Below are positions 56,197 through 64,000 of a DNA stretch of 64,000 nt, piece after piece. The DNA is from Paraburkholderia tuberum STM678. GTDB taxonomy: Bacteria > Pseudomonadota > Gammaproteobacteria > Burkholderiales > Burkholderiaceae. Position 1 is the first letter of the stretch. Every line of letters begins with the position of its first letter. The stretch spans positions 1-64,000 of the forward strand of contig NZ_CADFGP010000022.1 of NCBI RefSeq assembly GCF_902833905.1, read 5' to 3'. The position numbers and the translations under genes were made by a program. The notes under the pieces were generated by a model. It made no database searches. It saw only the letters and a program-made list of their open reading frames with translations, and was not told the DNA's origin.

Positions 56197-56324
56197 GGGA
56201 CGAATTCGGTGAAGTGCGAACACGGTGCGCCTATTTTACGGGAAGCGCACGGCGGCCCAGGATTCGCGCGGCCGCGTATCGAAGTGCCACGCGCTCGAAT
56301 CTGTGCGTCGTGCGGCAGCGGCGC

Positions 56325-56355
56325 AAAAAACAAAGCCTCCCGTGCAGGGAGGCTT
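56325..56355 (-). terminator. Intrinsic terminator downstream of dps
   Basis: On the minus strand AAGCCTCCC, loop TGCAC, GGGAGGCTT, then TGTTTTTT: a 9-bp perfect stem and T-run 75 bases after the dps stop. Confidence 0.85.
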
Positions 56356-56429
56356 GTGCGCTTTTTACACGGCGCGCGCGATGCCGGCGCCGGCATCGGA
56401 CTTGACTCGACCGGCTCAGCTGCGCCAAA

Positions 56430-56927
56430 TCAGGCGAGCAGCGAGCGCAGCATCCATGCGGTCTTTTCGTGTGTCTGCATGCGTTGCGTGAGCAGGTCGG
56501 CGGTCGGCTCGTCGTTGGCGGCTTCCGTCGACGGGAAAATCGCGCGCGCGGTGCGCACCACGGCTTCCTGACCTTCGACCAGCTGACGGATCATGTCTTC
56601 CGCGACCGGCACGCCGTCCGCTTCGGGGATCGACGACAGCTTCGCGAAATCCTTGTAGCTGCCCGGCGCATGCACGCCCAATGCACGGATGCGTTCGGCG
56701 ATCGAGTCGACCGCGAGCGCGAGTTCGTTGTACTGCGTTTCGAACATCAGATGCAGCGTATTGAACATCGGACCCGTGACGTTCCAGTGGAAGTTGTGGG
56801 TCTTCAGGTACAGCGTGTAGGTGTCGGCGAGCAGACGCGACAGCCCTTCGGCGATCTTCTTGCGATCCTTGTCGCTGATCCCGATGTTGACGTGCTGTAC
56901 TGCTGCGGCGGCTTCTTTCTTGGCCAT
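56430..56927 (-). CDS. dps: Dps-family DNA-protection/ferritin-like protein
   Basis: A 165-aa iron-storing, DNA-protecting protein that forms 12-mers. The ferroxidase region shows [21 protein letters not shown] and [17 protein letters not shown], with the shared-site histidines, aspartate and glutamate. A short alanine/lysine tail precedes the core. AAAGGAG lies before the ATG. It neighbours catalase and oxyR, which fits a role in peroxide stress. Confidence 0.94.
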   Translation of the reverse strand: MAKKEAAAAVQHVNIGISDKDRKKIAEGLSRLLADTYTLYLKTHNFHWNVTGPMFNTLHLMFETQYNELALAVDSIAERIRALGVHAPGSYKDFAKLSSIPEADGVPVAEDMIRQLVEGQEAVVRTARAIFPSTEAANDEPTADLLTQRMQTHEKTAWMLRSLLA

Positions 56928-57080
56928 GATGACTCCTTTGAAGAGTGATACGAACCGGTCGGCAGATGACGGTCAGCGAAAACACGAATAAAACGTTCGA
57001 CAGTGTAGCGTGAATGCCGCAAGGTTTGCGCAACGCGTGCCCGAGAGCCTTGCTGCGCAGCCATTCTGGCGGTACGGCGC

Positions 57081-57257
57081 TCAGCCGCCCAGCGCGTGTT
57101 GCAACGCCTGCGCGGCGATTACCGCAAAGCCGCTCGCGACGATCGCAAAGCCCAGCGCCTTGCGAAACATCAACGCCTGCCATTGCGCCTGCCATTGCGC
57201 CTGCATGCTCGGCGCGGCGGCCCGACCGCCAATGCTCGCCATCATCATCCGAATCAT
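57081..57257 (-). CDS. Small membrane protein with a QAQW repeat
   Basis: A 58-codon frame: a short N-terminal part with QAQWQAQWQA, from a 12-base tandem repeat in the DNA, and a hydrophobic helix (ALGFAIVASGFAVIAAQAL). GGAG lies 7 bases before the ATG. I know no family. It lies between catalase and dps on the same strand and may be translated, but evidence is limited. Confidence 0.42.
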   Translation of the reverse strand: MIRMMMASIGGRAAAPSMQAQWQAQWQALMFRKALGFAIVASGFAVIAAQALQHALGG

Positions 57258-57364
57258 GATCGTACTCCGGGTTCGTCTCGTGACGGACCGCAGCAATGCG
57301 CCGCGCCGTCGATGACTTTGCCAATGCTTTGCCACTGCTTTACCATCCGCCGCGTCTATGACGC

Positions 57365-58819
57365 CTAGCGGTTCCTGCCTTCCCGCAACGCGGCGAGCGC
57401 CGCGATCACACCCTCCGCGTAAGCCGGATCGGCGCGGCGGAAATGCTCGATCTGACGCGCAACGATCTCCTGCGGCACGCCGTCGATATGTCGCGCGATA
57501 TTGCCGAACAGACGCTCACGTTGCGCGTCGTCGAACAGCGCGAACAACATGCGCGGCTGCGTGTAGTAGTCGTCGTCCTCGCGATGCTCGTAACGCGCGA
57601 CCGCGCCCGCCGCGAGCGGCGGCTCGGACGCGTTCGCGTCCTGCACGAAGTCGCCGAAGCGATTCGGCTCGTAATTCACATTGCCGCCGCGATTGCCGTC
57701 GGTGCGCATCGCGCCATCGCGATGAAACGAATGCGGGTTCGGCACGCGCGGCGCATTCACCGGGATCTGGTGATGATTGATGCCGAGCCGGTAACGCTGC
57801 GTATCGCCGTACGAGAACAGCCGCCCCTGCAACAGACGGTCCGGCGAAAATCCGATGCCCGGCACTACGTTCGCCGGCGTGAACGCCGCCTGCTCGACGT
57901 CCGCGAAATAGTTCGCCGCGTTGCGATTCAGTTCGAGCGTGCCGACGTCGATCAGCGGATAGTCCTTCTGCGACCACACCTTCGTGATGTCGAACGGATT
58001 GAAGCGGTAGTTCGCCGCATCCGCTTCCGGCATCACCTGAATTGCGAAGCGCCACTTCGGAAAGTTGCCCGCGTCGATGCTGTTCACCAGATCGCGCTGC
58101 GCGCTTTCGCGGTCATTGGCGACTACCTGCGCGGCATCGGCGTCGGTGAAGTTCTCGATGCCTTGCAGCGACTTGAAGTGGAACTTGACCCAGAAACGCT
58201 CGTTGCTCGCGTTGATGAACGAGTACGTGTGCGAGCCGAAGCCGTGCATCTGCCGGTAGTTCTTCGGAATGCCGCGATCGCTCATCAGAATCGTCACCTG
58301 ATGCAGCGACTCCGGATGACTCGACCAGAAGTCCCACGCGGCGACGTTGCTGCGCAGATTCGTGTACGGATCACGCTTCTGCGTATGAATGAAGTCCGGA
58401 AACTTGAGCGGATCGCGAATGAAGAACACCGGCGTGTTGTTGCCGACCACGTCCCAGTTGCCTTCTTCGGTGTAGAACTTGATCGAGAAGCCGCGCACGT
58501 CGCGCTCGGCGTCGGCCGCGCCACGCTCGCCGGCCACCGTCGAAAAGCGCATGAACAGCGGCGTTTCCTGGCCGACCTGCGCGAATACCTTCGCCTTCGT
58601 GTAGCGCGAAATGTCGTGCGTCACCGTCAGCGTGCCGAACGCGCCCGAACCCTTCGCGTGAACGCGCCGCTCGGGAATCACTTCGCGATCGAAGTGCGCG
58701 AGCTTTTCGAGCAGCCAGACGTCCTGCAGCACCACGGGGCCACGCGGGCCGGCGGTCATCGAGTTCTGGTTATCGGCGACGGGCGCGCCGGCGGCATTGG
58801 TGAGCTTACGTTCGGACAT
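57365..58819 (-). CDS. katA: Monofunctional haem catalase (small-subunit, clade 3 type)
   Basis: A 484-aa enzyme that breaks hydrogen peroxide into water and oxygen. The catalytic histidine is in [12 protein letters not shown], the asparagine in [16 protein letters not shown], and the haem-ligand tyrosine in [35 protein letters not shown] and the length fit small-subunit catalases. CAGGAGTG precedes the ATG at 58819; the frame is open 24 codons earlier. It lies downstream of oxyR on the same strand, with a 411-base gap that holds a small frame and an AT-rich regulatory region. Confidence 0.96.
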   Translation of the reverse strand: MSERKLTNAAGAPVADNQNSMTAGPRGPVVLQDVWLLEKLAHFDREVIPERRVHAKGSGAFGTLTVTHDISRYTKAKVFAQVGQETPLFMRFSTVAGERGAADAERDVRGFSIKFYTEEGNWDVVGNNTPVFFIRDPLKFPDFIHTQKRDPYTNLRSNVAAWDFWSSHPESLHQVTILMSDRGIPKNYRQMHGFGSHTYSFINASNERFWVKFHFKSLQGIENFTDADAAQVVANDRESAQRDLVNSIDAGNFPKWRFAIQVMPEADAANYRFNPFDITKVWSQKDYPLIDVGTLELNRNAANYFADVEQAAFTPANVVPGIGFSPDRLLQGRLFSYGDTQRYRLGINHHQIPVNAPRVPNPHSFHRDGAMRTDGNRGGNVNYEPNRFGDFVQDANASEPPLAAGAVARYEHREDDDYYTQPRMLFALFDDAQRERLFGNIARHIDGVPQEIVARQIEHFRRADPAYAEGVIAALAALREGRNR

Positions 58820-58902
58820 GGACACTCCTGCGTGGTTTCTATCGAATCGGGGGCAAAGCATGCGGCATCCGTGCGCGACGGACGCCGTCACGGGTAGGCA
58901 CG

Positions 58903-59022
58903 TCAGGCGGCCAGCACCCGGTCGGCCAGCAACGACACGGCGACCGTACGGATACTCGGCGCGACGGCCGTCGTGGCCGGTTGCGCGGGAAAAGCGTGGA
59001 TGGGCTGTGAAAGCGCGTGCAT
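58903..59022 (-). CDS. Short open frame (39 aa) upstream of the catalase gene
   Basis: An ATG frame of 39 codons with a perfect AGGAGG 7 bases before it, the best ribosome site in this part of the window. The product begins [15 protein letters not shown] and ends [10 protein letters not shown]. It is neither clearly membrane-bound nor a known family. It lies 83 bases upstream of the catalase start on the same strand and downstream of the AT-rich region, so it should be on the catalase mRNA. It may be a real small protein or a leader frame that affects catalase translation. Confidence 0.5.
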   Translation of the reverse strand: MHALSQPIHAFPAQPATTAVAPSIRTVAVSLLADRVLAA

Positions 59023-59116
59023 GGTGTTTTCCTCCTGGCTTGTCTCGCGCCCCGACTCGGAGTCCGGGCGCTGAGCCTTATCGAATAAAGGGATCGGGCG
59101 ATCCGTGGAGGAAACT

Positions 59117-59168
59117 ATAGCAACATCTATCGAATATTCTTATTTGATTAATTTAATCTATTAGATAG
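59117..59168 (-). promoter_or_regulatory. AT-rich putative OxyR-controlled promoter region of catalase
   Basis: A strongly AT-rich stretch between oxyR and the catalase unit. It holds ATAG-6-CTAT (59117-59130) and CTAT-3-ATAG (59158-59168), half-site tetranucleotides typical of OxyR, and, on the minus strand, a -10-like TATAGT. The spacings do not match the E. coli OxyR consensus (ATAG-7-CTAT repeated), so the OxyR assignment is an inference from the neighbours. Confidence 0.4.
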
Positions 59169-59230
59169 GGCTTGGGCCCTTTTTGCGGCAGGCCGCACCG
59201 GTGTCCGGCGCGGCTGCGGATGCTGGCGAG

Positions 59231-60190
59231 TCAGTTGACGGCGGCGGGCAGATCGAGCTTTTTGACGCCCGGCAGGTCGCACGCGGCGATTGCGTCACAG
59301 ATCGCGTCGATCGCGGGCATGCGCGTGAAGCTCTTGCGCCATGCCAGCACGACGCGGCGATCGGGCACCGGCTCGTCGAACGCGACATAGCTGAGCAGGC
59401 CCGCGTCGATACCGCCCGCATGTGGCTTGACCTCGTACACCGACATGCGCGGCAGCACGGTAATGCCGACGCCGCTGGCGACCATATGACGAATCGTTTC
59501 GAGCGACGAGCCCTCGAAGGTCTTCTGGATGCCGTCGGCGTTCTGCGAAAAGCGCATCAGCTCGGGACACACGCCGAGCACGTGATCGCGGAAGCAGTGC
59601 CCGCTGCCGAGCAGCAGCATGGTTTCCTGCTTCAGGTCGTCGGGGTCGATCTTCGGGCGGCTTTCCCATGCGTGGCCGGACGGCAGCGCGACGACGAACG
59701 GCTCGTCGTACAGCGGACGCAGCATCAGCCCGGTTTCGGGAAACGGCAGCGCCATGATCGCCACGTCGATTTCGCCCTGCTTGAGCAGCTCGATCAGCTT
59801 CAGCGTGTAGTTTTCCTGCAGCATCAGCGGCATTTGCGGCACGCGCCGGATCATCTGCTTGACGAGCGTCGGCAGCAGGTACGGTCCGATGGTGTAGATC
59901 ACGCCGAGGCGCAGCGGACCGAGCAGCGGGTCCTTGCCCTGCTTGGCGATTTCCTTGATCGCGAGCGTCTGCTCGAGCACGCGTTGCGCCTGCGTAACGA
60001 TCTGTTCGCCGATCGGCGTCACGCTGACCTCGCTGGTTCCGCGCTCGAAAATCTGCACGTTCAGCTCGTCTTCGAGCTTCTTGATGGCGACGGACAGCGT
60101 GGGCTGGCTGACGAAACACGCTTCGGCGGCACGGCCGAAGTGCCGCTCGCGGGCCACCGCCACGATGTATTTCAATTCGGTGAGCGTCAT
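59231..60190 (-). CDS. oxyR: Hydrogen-peroxide sensor and regulator OxyR
   Basis: A 319-aa LysR-type regulator. The N-terminal helix-turn-helix covers MTLTELKYIVAVARERHFGRAA to about residue 60. The redox pair is in LLLGSGHCFRDHVLGVCPEL: Cys199 and Cys208, the same numbers as in E. coli OxyR, so peroxide sensing by disulfide formation is expected. The catalase and dps genes nearby are natural targets. It follows recG on the same strand, 102 bases away. Confidence 0.96.
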   Translation of the reverse strand: MTLTELKYIVAVARERHFGRAAEACFVSQPTLSVAIKKLEDELNVQIFERGTSEVSVTPIGEQIVTQAQRVLEQTLAIKEIAKQGKDPLLGPLRLGVIYTIGPYLLPTLVKQMIRRVPQMPLMLQENYTLKLIELLKQGEIDVAIMALPFPETGLMLRPLYDEPFVVALPSGHAWESRPKIDPDDLKQETMLLLGSGHCFRDHVLGVCPELMRFSQNADGIQKTFEGSSLETIRHMVASGVGITVLPRMSVYEVKPHAGGIDAGLLSYVAFDEPVPDRRVVLAWRKSFTRMPAIDAICDAIAACDLPGVKKLDLPAAVN

Positions 60191-60292
60191 TCGGGGATCA
60201 ATCAGTCTGATGGATTCGATAGGTTCTAGTTATACACCTATAGGGTCGGTTCGCCAACTTTTTAGCCGTTGTGCTTGCGGCGGGGACGGCGC

Positions 60293-62629
60293 TCAGGCCT
60301 TCAGATACTGCTCGCGCGCGCCGAGCCAGCGCGCCAGATGCTGAATGACCACGTCCGGATATTGGTCGAGCAACGTCGCGGCAGCTTCGCGCGCCGGCTC
60401 GATGAGGTGCTGATCGTTCTGCAGGTCGGCGAAACGCAGCATCGCGGCGCCAGACTGCCGCGCGCCGAGGAACTCGCCAGGCCCGCGGATTTCGAGGTCG
60501 CGGCGGGCAATCTCGAAGCCGTCGGTGGTTTCGCGCATCGTTTGCAGGCGCGCGCGGGCGGTCATCGACAGCGGTCCGGTGTAGAGCAGCACGCAGACCG
60601 ACGCGGCGCTGCCGCGCCCCACGCGTCCGCGCAACTGATGCAGCTGCGCGAGACCGAAGCGCTCCGCATGCTCGATCACCATCAACGATGCGTTCGGCAC
60701 GTCGACGCCGACTTCGATCACCGTGGTCGCGACCAGCAGCTGGATCTCGTTGCGCGAGAACGCGTCCATCACCGTGGCCTTTTCGGCGGGCGCGAGGCGC
60801 CCGTGCACCAGCCCGACCTTCAGCTCGGGCAGCGCGGCCACCAGCGTCTCGTAGGTCTCGACCGCGGTTTGCAACTGCAGGGTCTCGCTTTCCTCGATCA
60901 GCGGACACACCCAGTACACCTGGCGCCCCGTCAACGCCGCCTCGCGCACGCGGCCGATCACCTCTTCGCGGCGCGCATCGGACACGAGCTTCGTGAGGAT
61001 CGGGGTGCGGCCGGGCGGCAGTTCGTCGATCGTGGAGACGTCGAGGTCCGCGTAGTAGGTCATGGCGAGCGTGCGCGGAATCGGCGTCGCCGACATCATG
61101 AGTTGATGCGGCTGGAAGTCGGCCGCGCCGTCGGCGGCGCCCTGCGCCTTCGCGCGCAACGCGAGCCGTTGCGCGACGCCGAAGCGATGCTGCTCGTCGA
61201 CGATCACGAGTCCGAGGCGCGCGAACTCGACCGCGTCCTGAATGATCGCGTGCGTGCCGATCACGAGTTGCGCGGTGCCGAGCGCGGCCGCTTCGATCGC
61301 GGCGCGCTTCTCCTTCGTCTTCAGACTGCCCGCGAGCCACGCGACACTCACGCCGAGCGGCTCGAGCCAGCCGCGCAATTTGCGCGCGTGCTGCTCGGCG
61401 AGAATTTCGGTCGGCGCCATCAGCGCGGCCTGGTAGCCGGCGTCGATCGCCTGCGCGGCGGCGAGCGCCGCGACGATCGTCTTGCCGCTGCCGACGTCGC
61501 CCTGCAACAGCCGCTGCATCGGATGCGGCTGCGTCAGATCGAGTGCGATCTCGCCGCCGACGCGCTGCTGCGCGGCCGTCAGCGAAAATGGCAGCGCCTT
61601 CAGCAGCCGCGCGACCAGCGCCGACTCGTCGCCGAGCTTGCGGCGCGGCATGGCCGGCGCGGCGCGCGTGCGCCGCTCGTCGTGCGCGCGCTTCAGCGAC
61701 ATCTGCTGCGCGAGCAGCTCCTCGAACTTGATGCGCACCCAGGCCGGATGCGTGCCGTCGATCAGGGCCGTTTCGTCCGACTGCGGGCCCGGATGATGCA
61801 GCGTGCGCACCGCGTCCATCAGCGCCGGCACGCCGAGCGGTTCGAGAAACGCGCGCGCGACCGGCGCGGGCAGCAGCTCCGGCAGCGACGTGCGCGCGAG
61901 CGCGTTGTCGATCGCCTTGCGCAGATACGCCTGCGACACGCCCGCGGTGCTCGGATAGACCGGCGTCAGCGCCTGCGGCAGCGGCGTGTCTTCATCGACG
62001 ACGCGCACGCTCGGATGCACCATCTCCATGCCGAAGAAGCCGCCCCGCACGTCGCCGCGCACGCGCAGGCGCGCGCCGGGCGCCATCTGCTTGACCTGCG
62101 AGCCGTAGAAATTCAGAAAGCGCAGCACGAGTTCGTCGCCGTCGGCGTCGCGCAGCTTCACGAGCAGCTGCCGGCGCGGGCGATAGGCGATCTCATTGTC
62201 GAACACCACGCCTTCGGTTTGCGCGATGCCGCCGGGCAGCAAGTGACCGATCGGCGTCAGCGAGGTTTCGTCTTCGTAGCGCATCGGCAGATGCAGCACG
62301 AGGTCGATGTCGCGTGTGAGGCCGAGTTTGGCGAGCTTGTCGGCGGTTTTGACCGGGGCTTTGGCGGCGGCTTTTGCCGCGCCTTTGGTTTTGGCGGCGG
62401 GTTTGTCGTCGCTCGCGTGGTCGGCGGCGAATTGATCCGGCGGGTCGCCCGCGTGGCCGCCGGGCTTGTCACCGTCGCGCCCGAGATCGTGGCCAGCGGC
62501 CATCATGCCGCCTTGTGCGCCCGCTTGCGCCGCATCCCGCTCCCCCGCCTCCGCCCGCGCACCGCGGCGCCGCGGTTCGGCGCCCGCTTCGAGGGTGGCA
62601 ACGGACGATCGGCGGTCGGACAAAGGCAT
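60293..62629 (-). CDS. recG: ATP-dependent DNA helicase RecG
   Basis: A 778-aa helicase that remodels stalled forks and Holliday junctions. A wedge/OB-fold domain comes first (LPMRYEDETSLTPIG), then Walker A (QGDVGSGKTIVA), DEQH box (VIVDEQHRFGVAQR), TPIPRTLAMTYYADLDVSTIDELPPGR, and the C-terminal helicase motifs ATTVIEVGVDVPNASLMVIE and LRGRVGRG. The first about 90 residues are a low-complexity Ala/Lys/Gly-rich extension absent in E. coli RecG (693 aa), so the true start may lie further in. It is divergent from queA. Confidence 0.95.
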   Translation of the reverse strand: MPLSDRRSSVATLEAGAEPRRRGARAEAGERDAAQAGAQGGMMAAGHDLGRDGDKPGGHAGDPPDQFAADHASDDKPAAKTKGAAKAAAKAPVKTADKLAKLGLTRDIDLVLHLPMRYEDETSLTPIGHLLPGGIAQTEGVVFDNEIAYRPRRQLLVKLRDADGDELVLRFLNFYGSQVKQMAPGARLRVRGDVRGGFFGMEMVHPSVRVVDEDTPLPQALTPVYPSTAGVSQAYLRKAIDNALARTSLPELLPAPVARAFLEPLGVPALMDAVRTLHHPGPQSDETALIDGTHPAWVRIKFEELLAQQMSLKRAHDERRTRAAPAMPRRKLGDESALVARLLKALPFSLTAAQQRVGGEIALDLTQPHPMQRLLQGDVGSGKTIVAALAAAQAIDAGYQAALMAPTEILAEQHARKLRGWLEPLGVSVAWLAGSLKTKEKRAAIEAAALGTAQLVIGTHAIIQDAVEFARLGLVIVDEQHRFGVAQRLALRAKAQGAADGAADFQPHQLMMSATPIPRTLAMTYYADLDVSTIDELPPGRTPILTKLVSDARREEVIGRVREAALTGRQVYWVCPLIEESETLQLQTAVETYETLVAALPELKVGLVHGRLAPAEKATVMDAFSRNEIQLLVATTVIEVGVDVPNASLMVIEHAERFGLAQLHQLRGRVGRGSAASVCVLLYTGPLSMTARARLQTMRETTDGFEIARRDLEIRGPGEFLGARQSGAAMLRFADLQNDQHLIEPAREAAATLLDQYPDVVIQHLARWLGAREQYLKA

Positions 62630-62818
62630 AGGCTGCTTCGCAAGTACAATATCGGGTGCTGTCGAAAAGAAGTCGTGCCGCCCTTCGCGCGTCCAGCGTA
62701 GGCAGGATGCGGCACAAAGCGCGCGGGCCGCTTCGGCGTCCCGCCATCATAGCCGCCCGGCTCCGGCTTCGGCTCAATTCAGTCCCAAATCAGTCCCAAC
62801 CCGCTTCCAGTCGTTCGC

Positions 62819-63889
62819 ATGTTTACGCTTTCCGATTTCGATTTCGATCTGCCGCCCGAGCTGATCGCGCAAGTCGCGCTGCCCGAGCGCAGCGCAAGCC
62901 GTCTGCTCGACGTGGACGCCGCAGGCGCCGCCGACGGCGCCGCCGACGGCGCCGCGCGCCTGATCGACCGCCGCTTCACCGAACTGCCCGAGTGCCTCGC
63001 GCCGGGCGATCTGCTCGTCTTCAACGATACCAAAGTGCTGAAGGCGCGCTTCTTCGGCCAGAAGTCGAGCGGCGGCAAGATCGAAGTGCTGGTCGAGCGC
63101 CTGACCGGCGAGCGCAGCGCGCTCGCGCAGATCCGGGCGAGCAAGAGCCCGCAGGCGGGCACGACGATCCGTCTCGCGGATGCGTTCGACGTCACCGTCG
63201 GCGAGCGCGTCGATCAGTTCTACACGCTGCATTTCCCCGACGACTGTCTGACGATGATCGAGCAGTACGGCCGTCTGCCGCTGCCGCCGTACATCGAGCA
63301 CGACCCCGACGCGACCGACGAAACCCGCTATCAGACCGTATTCGCGCAGAACCCGGGCGCGGTCGCCGCGCCGACCGCCGGCCTGCACTTCGACGACACG
63401 CTGCTCGCCCGCCTCGACGCCCTCGGCATCGACCGCGCGACGCTGACGCTGCACGTCGGCGCGGGCACGTTTCAGCCGGTGCGCGTCGAAAACATCGCCG
63501 AGCACAAGATGCACAGCGAGTGGTATCACCTGCCGCAAGCGCTCGCGGACAAGATCGCCGCGACCAAAGCGCGCGGCAACCGCGTGATCGCGGTCGGCAC
63601 GACGTCGATGCGCGCGCTCGAAGCCGCCGCGCGCGACGCCGAAGCCGCCGGCCATCCGCTCGGCGCGGCGAGCGCGGAAACCGACATCTTCATCACGCCG
63701 GGCTACCGGTTCCGCGTGGTCGACCGGCTGGTCACGAACTTCCATTTGCCGAAATCTACGCTGCTGATGCTGGTGTCGGCGTTCGCGGGCGTCGAGACGA
63801 TTCGCGCCGCGTACCGTCATGCGATCGACGAGCGCTATCGTTTTTTCAGCTACGGTGACGCGATGCTGCTTACGCGGCGCGATGCATGA
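62819..63889 (+). CDS. queA: S-adenosylmethionine:tRNA ribosyltransferase-isomerase
   Basis: A 356-aa enzyme that transfers the ribosyl part of SAM to preQ1 in tRNA, giving epoxyqueuosine. Family motifs are [89 protein letters not shown] and [19 protein letters not shown] glycine/alanine-rich insertion ([13 protein letters not shown], from a short repeat in the DNA) lies at about residues 34-46. A tgt gene often follows; it would be just beyond the right edge. Confidence 0.97.
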   Translation: MFTLSDFDFDLPPELIAQVALPERSASRLLDVDAAGAADGAADGAARLIDRRFTELPECLAPGDLLVFNDTKVLKARFFGQKSSGGKIEVLVERLTGERSALAQIRASKSPQAGTTIRLADAFDVTVGERVDQFYTLHFPDDCLTMIEQYGRLPLPPYIEHDPDATDETRYQTVFAQNPGAVAAPTAGLHFDDTLLARLDALGIDRATLTLHVGAGTFQPVRVENIAEHKMHSEWYHLPQALADKIAATKARGNRVIAVGTTSMRALEAAARDAEAAGHPLGAASAETDIFITPGYRFRVVDRLVTNFHLPKSTLLMLVSAFAGVETIRAAYRHAIDERYRFFSYGDAMLLTRRDA

Positions 63890-63931
63890 GCCGGTTCGAG
63901 CACTGCTTCAGCGTATCGGCAGTTTTTCTAG

Positions 63932-63957
63932 CCGCCGCGATCCCTCGTGGCGGTTTT
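63932..63957 (+). terminator. Possible terminator after queA
   Basis: CCGCCGCGA, loop TCCC, TCGTGGCGG, then TTTT: a 9-bp stem with one G-T pair, 43 bases after queA. An AGGAGTG near 63991-63997 suggests that the next gene begins at or just past the window end; no start can be fixed. Confidence 0.5.
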
Positions 63958-64000
63958 CATTGATTGCGCCGGACTGTTTTCCGGTCGCCCAGGAGTGATC

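Noticed and set aside
60269-62701. 810-codon open frame opposite recG
   Set aside because: Arginine-rich shadow of recG with no recognisable domain.
1-64000. tRNA, rRNA, tmRNA genes, CRISPR arrays, or complete insertion sequences
   Set aside because: No T-arm motif with matching stems, no regularly spaced repeats and no transposase frame was found by reading both strands.

Overview
The window is about 64 kb of high-GC, gene-dense chromosomal DNA that reads as a member of the Burkholderiaceae, most likely Burkholderia or Paraburkholderia. This is inferred from protein character and gene order (grpE-dnaK-dnaJ next to a pabB-pabC fusion, hda-HAD-pcnB-folK-dNK-panB, yhdP-nitrilase-tldD, glcDEF), not from a database search. 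Most genes are core housekeeping genes. I saw no tRNA, rRNA or CRISPR array. The left edge holds the 5' end of what looks like a group II intron, placed directly behind a transcription terminator.

Layout. 1-2.4 kb: intron end, terminator and a two-component system on the minus strand. 2.4-8.4 kb: a class A acid phosphatase remnant, then a plus-strand set with a TonB-dependent receptor, ExbB, ExbD, TonB and a secreted YncE-like beta-propeller. 8.4-12.6 kb: small uncharacterised proteins, an outer-membrane barrel protein, an MscS channel and a DedA protein. 12.7-22.5 kb: mutL-miaA, purM, and the run hda, HAD hydrolase, pcnB, folK, deoxynucleoside kinase, panB. 22.5-31.9 kb, minus strand: hrcA, hemH, an S4-domain protein, grpE, dnaK, dnaJ and the pabB-pabC fusion, with heat-shock type promoters before grpE and dnaK. 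32.1-37.7 kb: nadK-recN and convergent glnE. 37.9-46.3 kb: yhdP, nitrilase, tldD, then aroG. 46.4-47.7 kb: a toxin-antitoxin pair and a cobalamin adenosyltransferase. 48-55.2 kb: a lactate/glycolate-type FAD dehydrogenase and glcDEF, then yggS and proC. 55.3-60.2 kb, minus strand: ubiA, and an oxidative-stress group of dps, catalase and oxyR. 60.3-63.9 kb: recG and divergent queA.

The most interesting element is in front of aroG (DAHP synthase). A good sigma70-type promoter leads into a 22-codon open frame with eight aromatic codons in a row (Phe-Tyr-Phe-Tyr-Phe-Phe-Trp-Tyr). Four mutually complementary segments follow the 1:2, 2:3, 3:4 logic of a ribosome-mediated attenuator and end in a strong intrinsic terminator before aroG. 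It would let charged Phe, Tyr and Trp tRNA levels control entry into the shikimate pathway. Other points of interest are the intron behind the terminator, two tandem hairpin repeats in front of the FAD dehydrogenase gene, a decayed phosphatase gene, a 39-codon frame with a perfect Shine-Dalgarno between oxyR and the catalase gene, and an inverted repeat lying on the -10 box of the toxin-antitoxin promoter.
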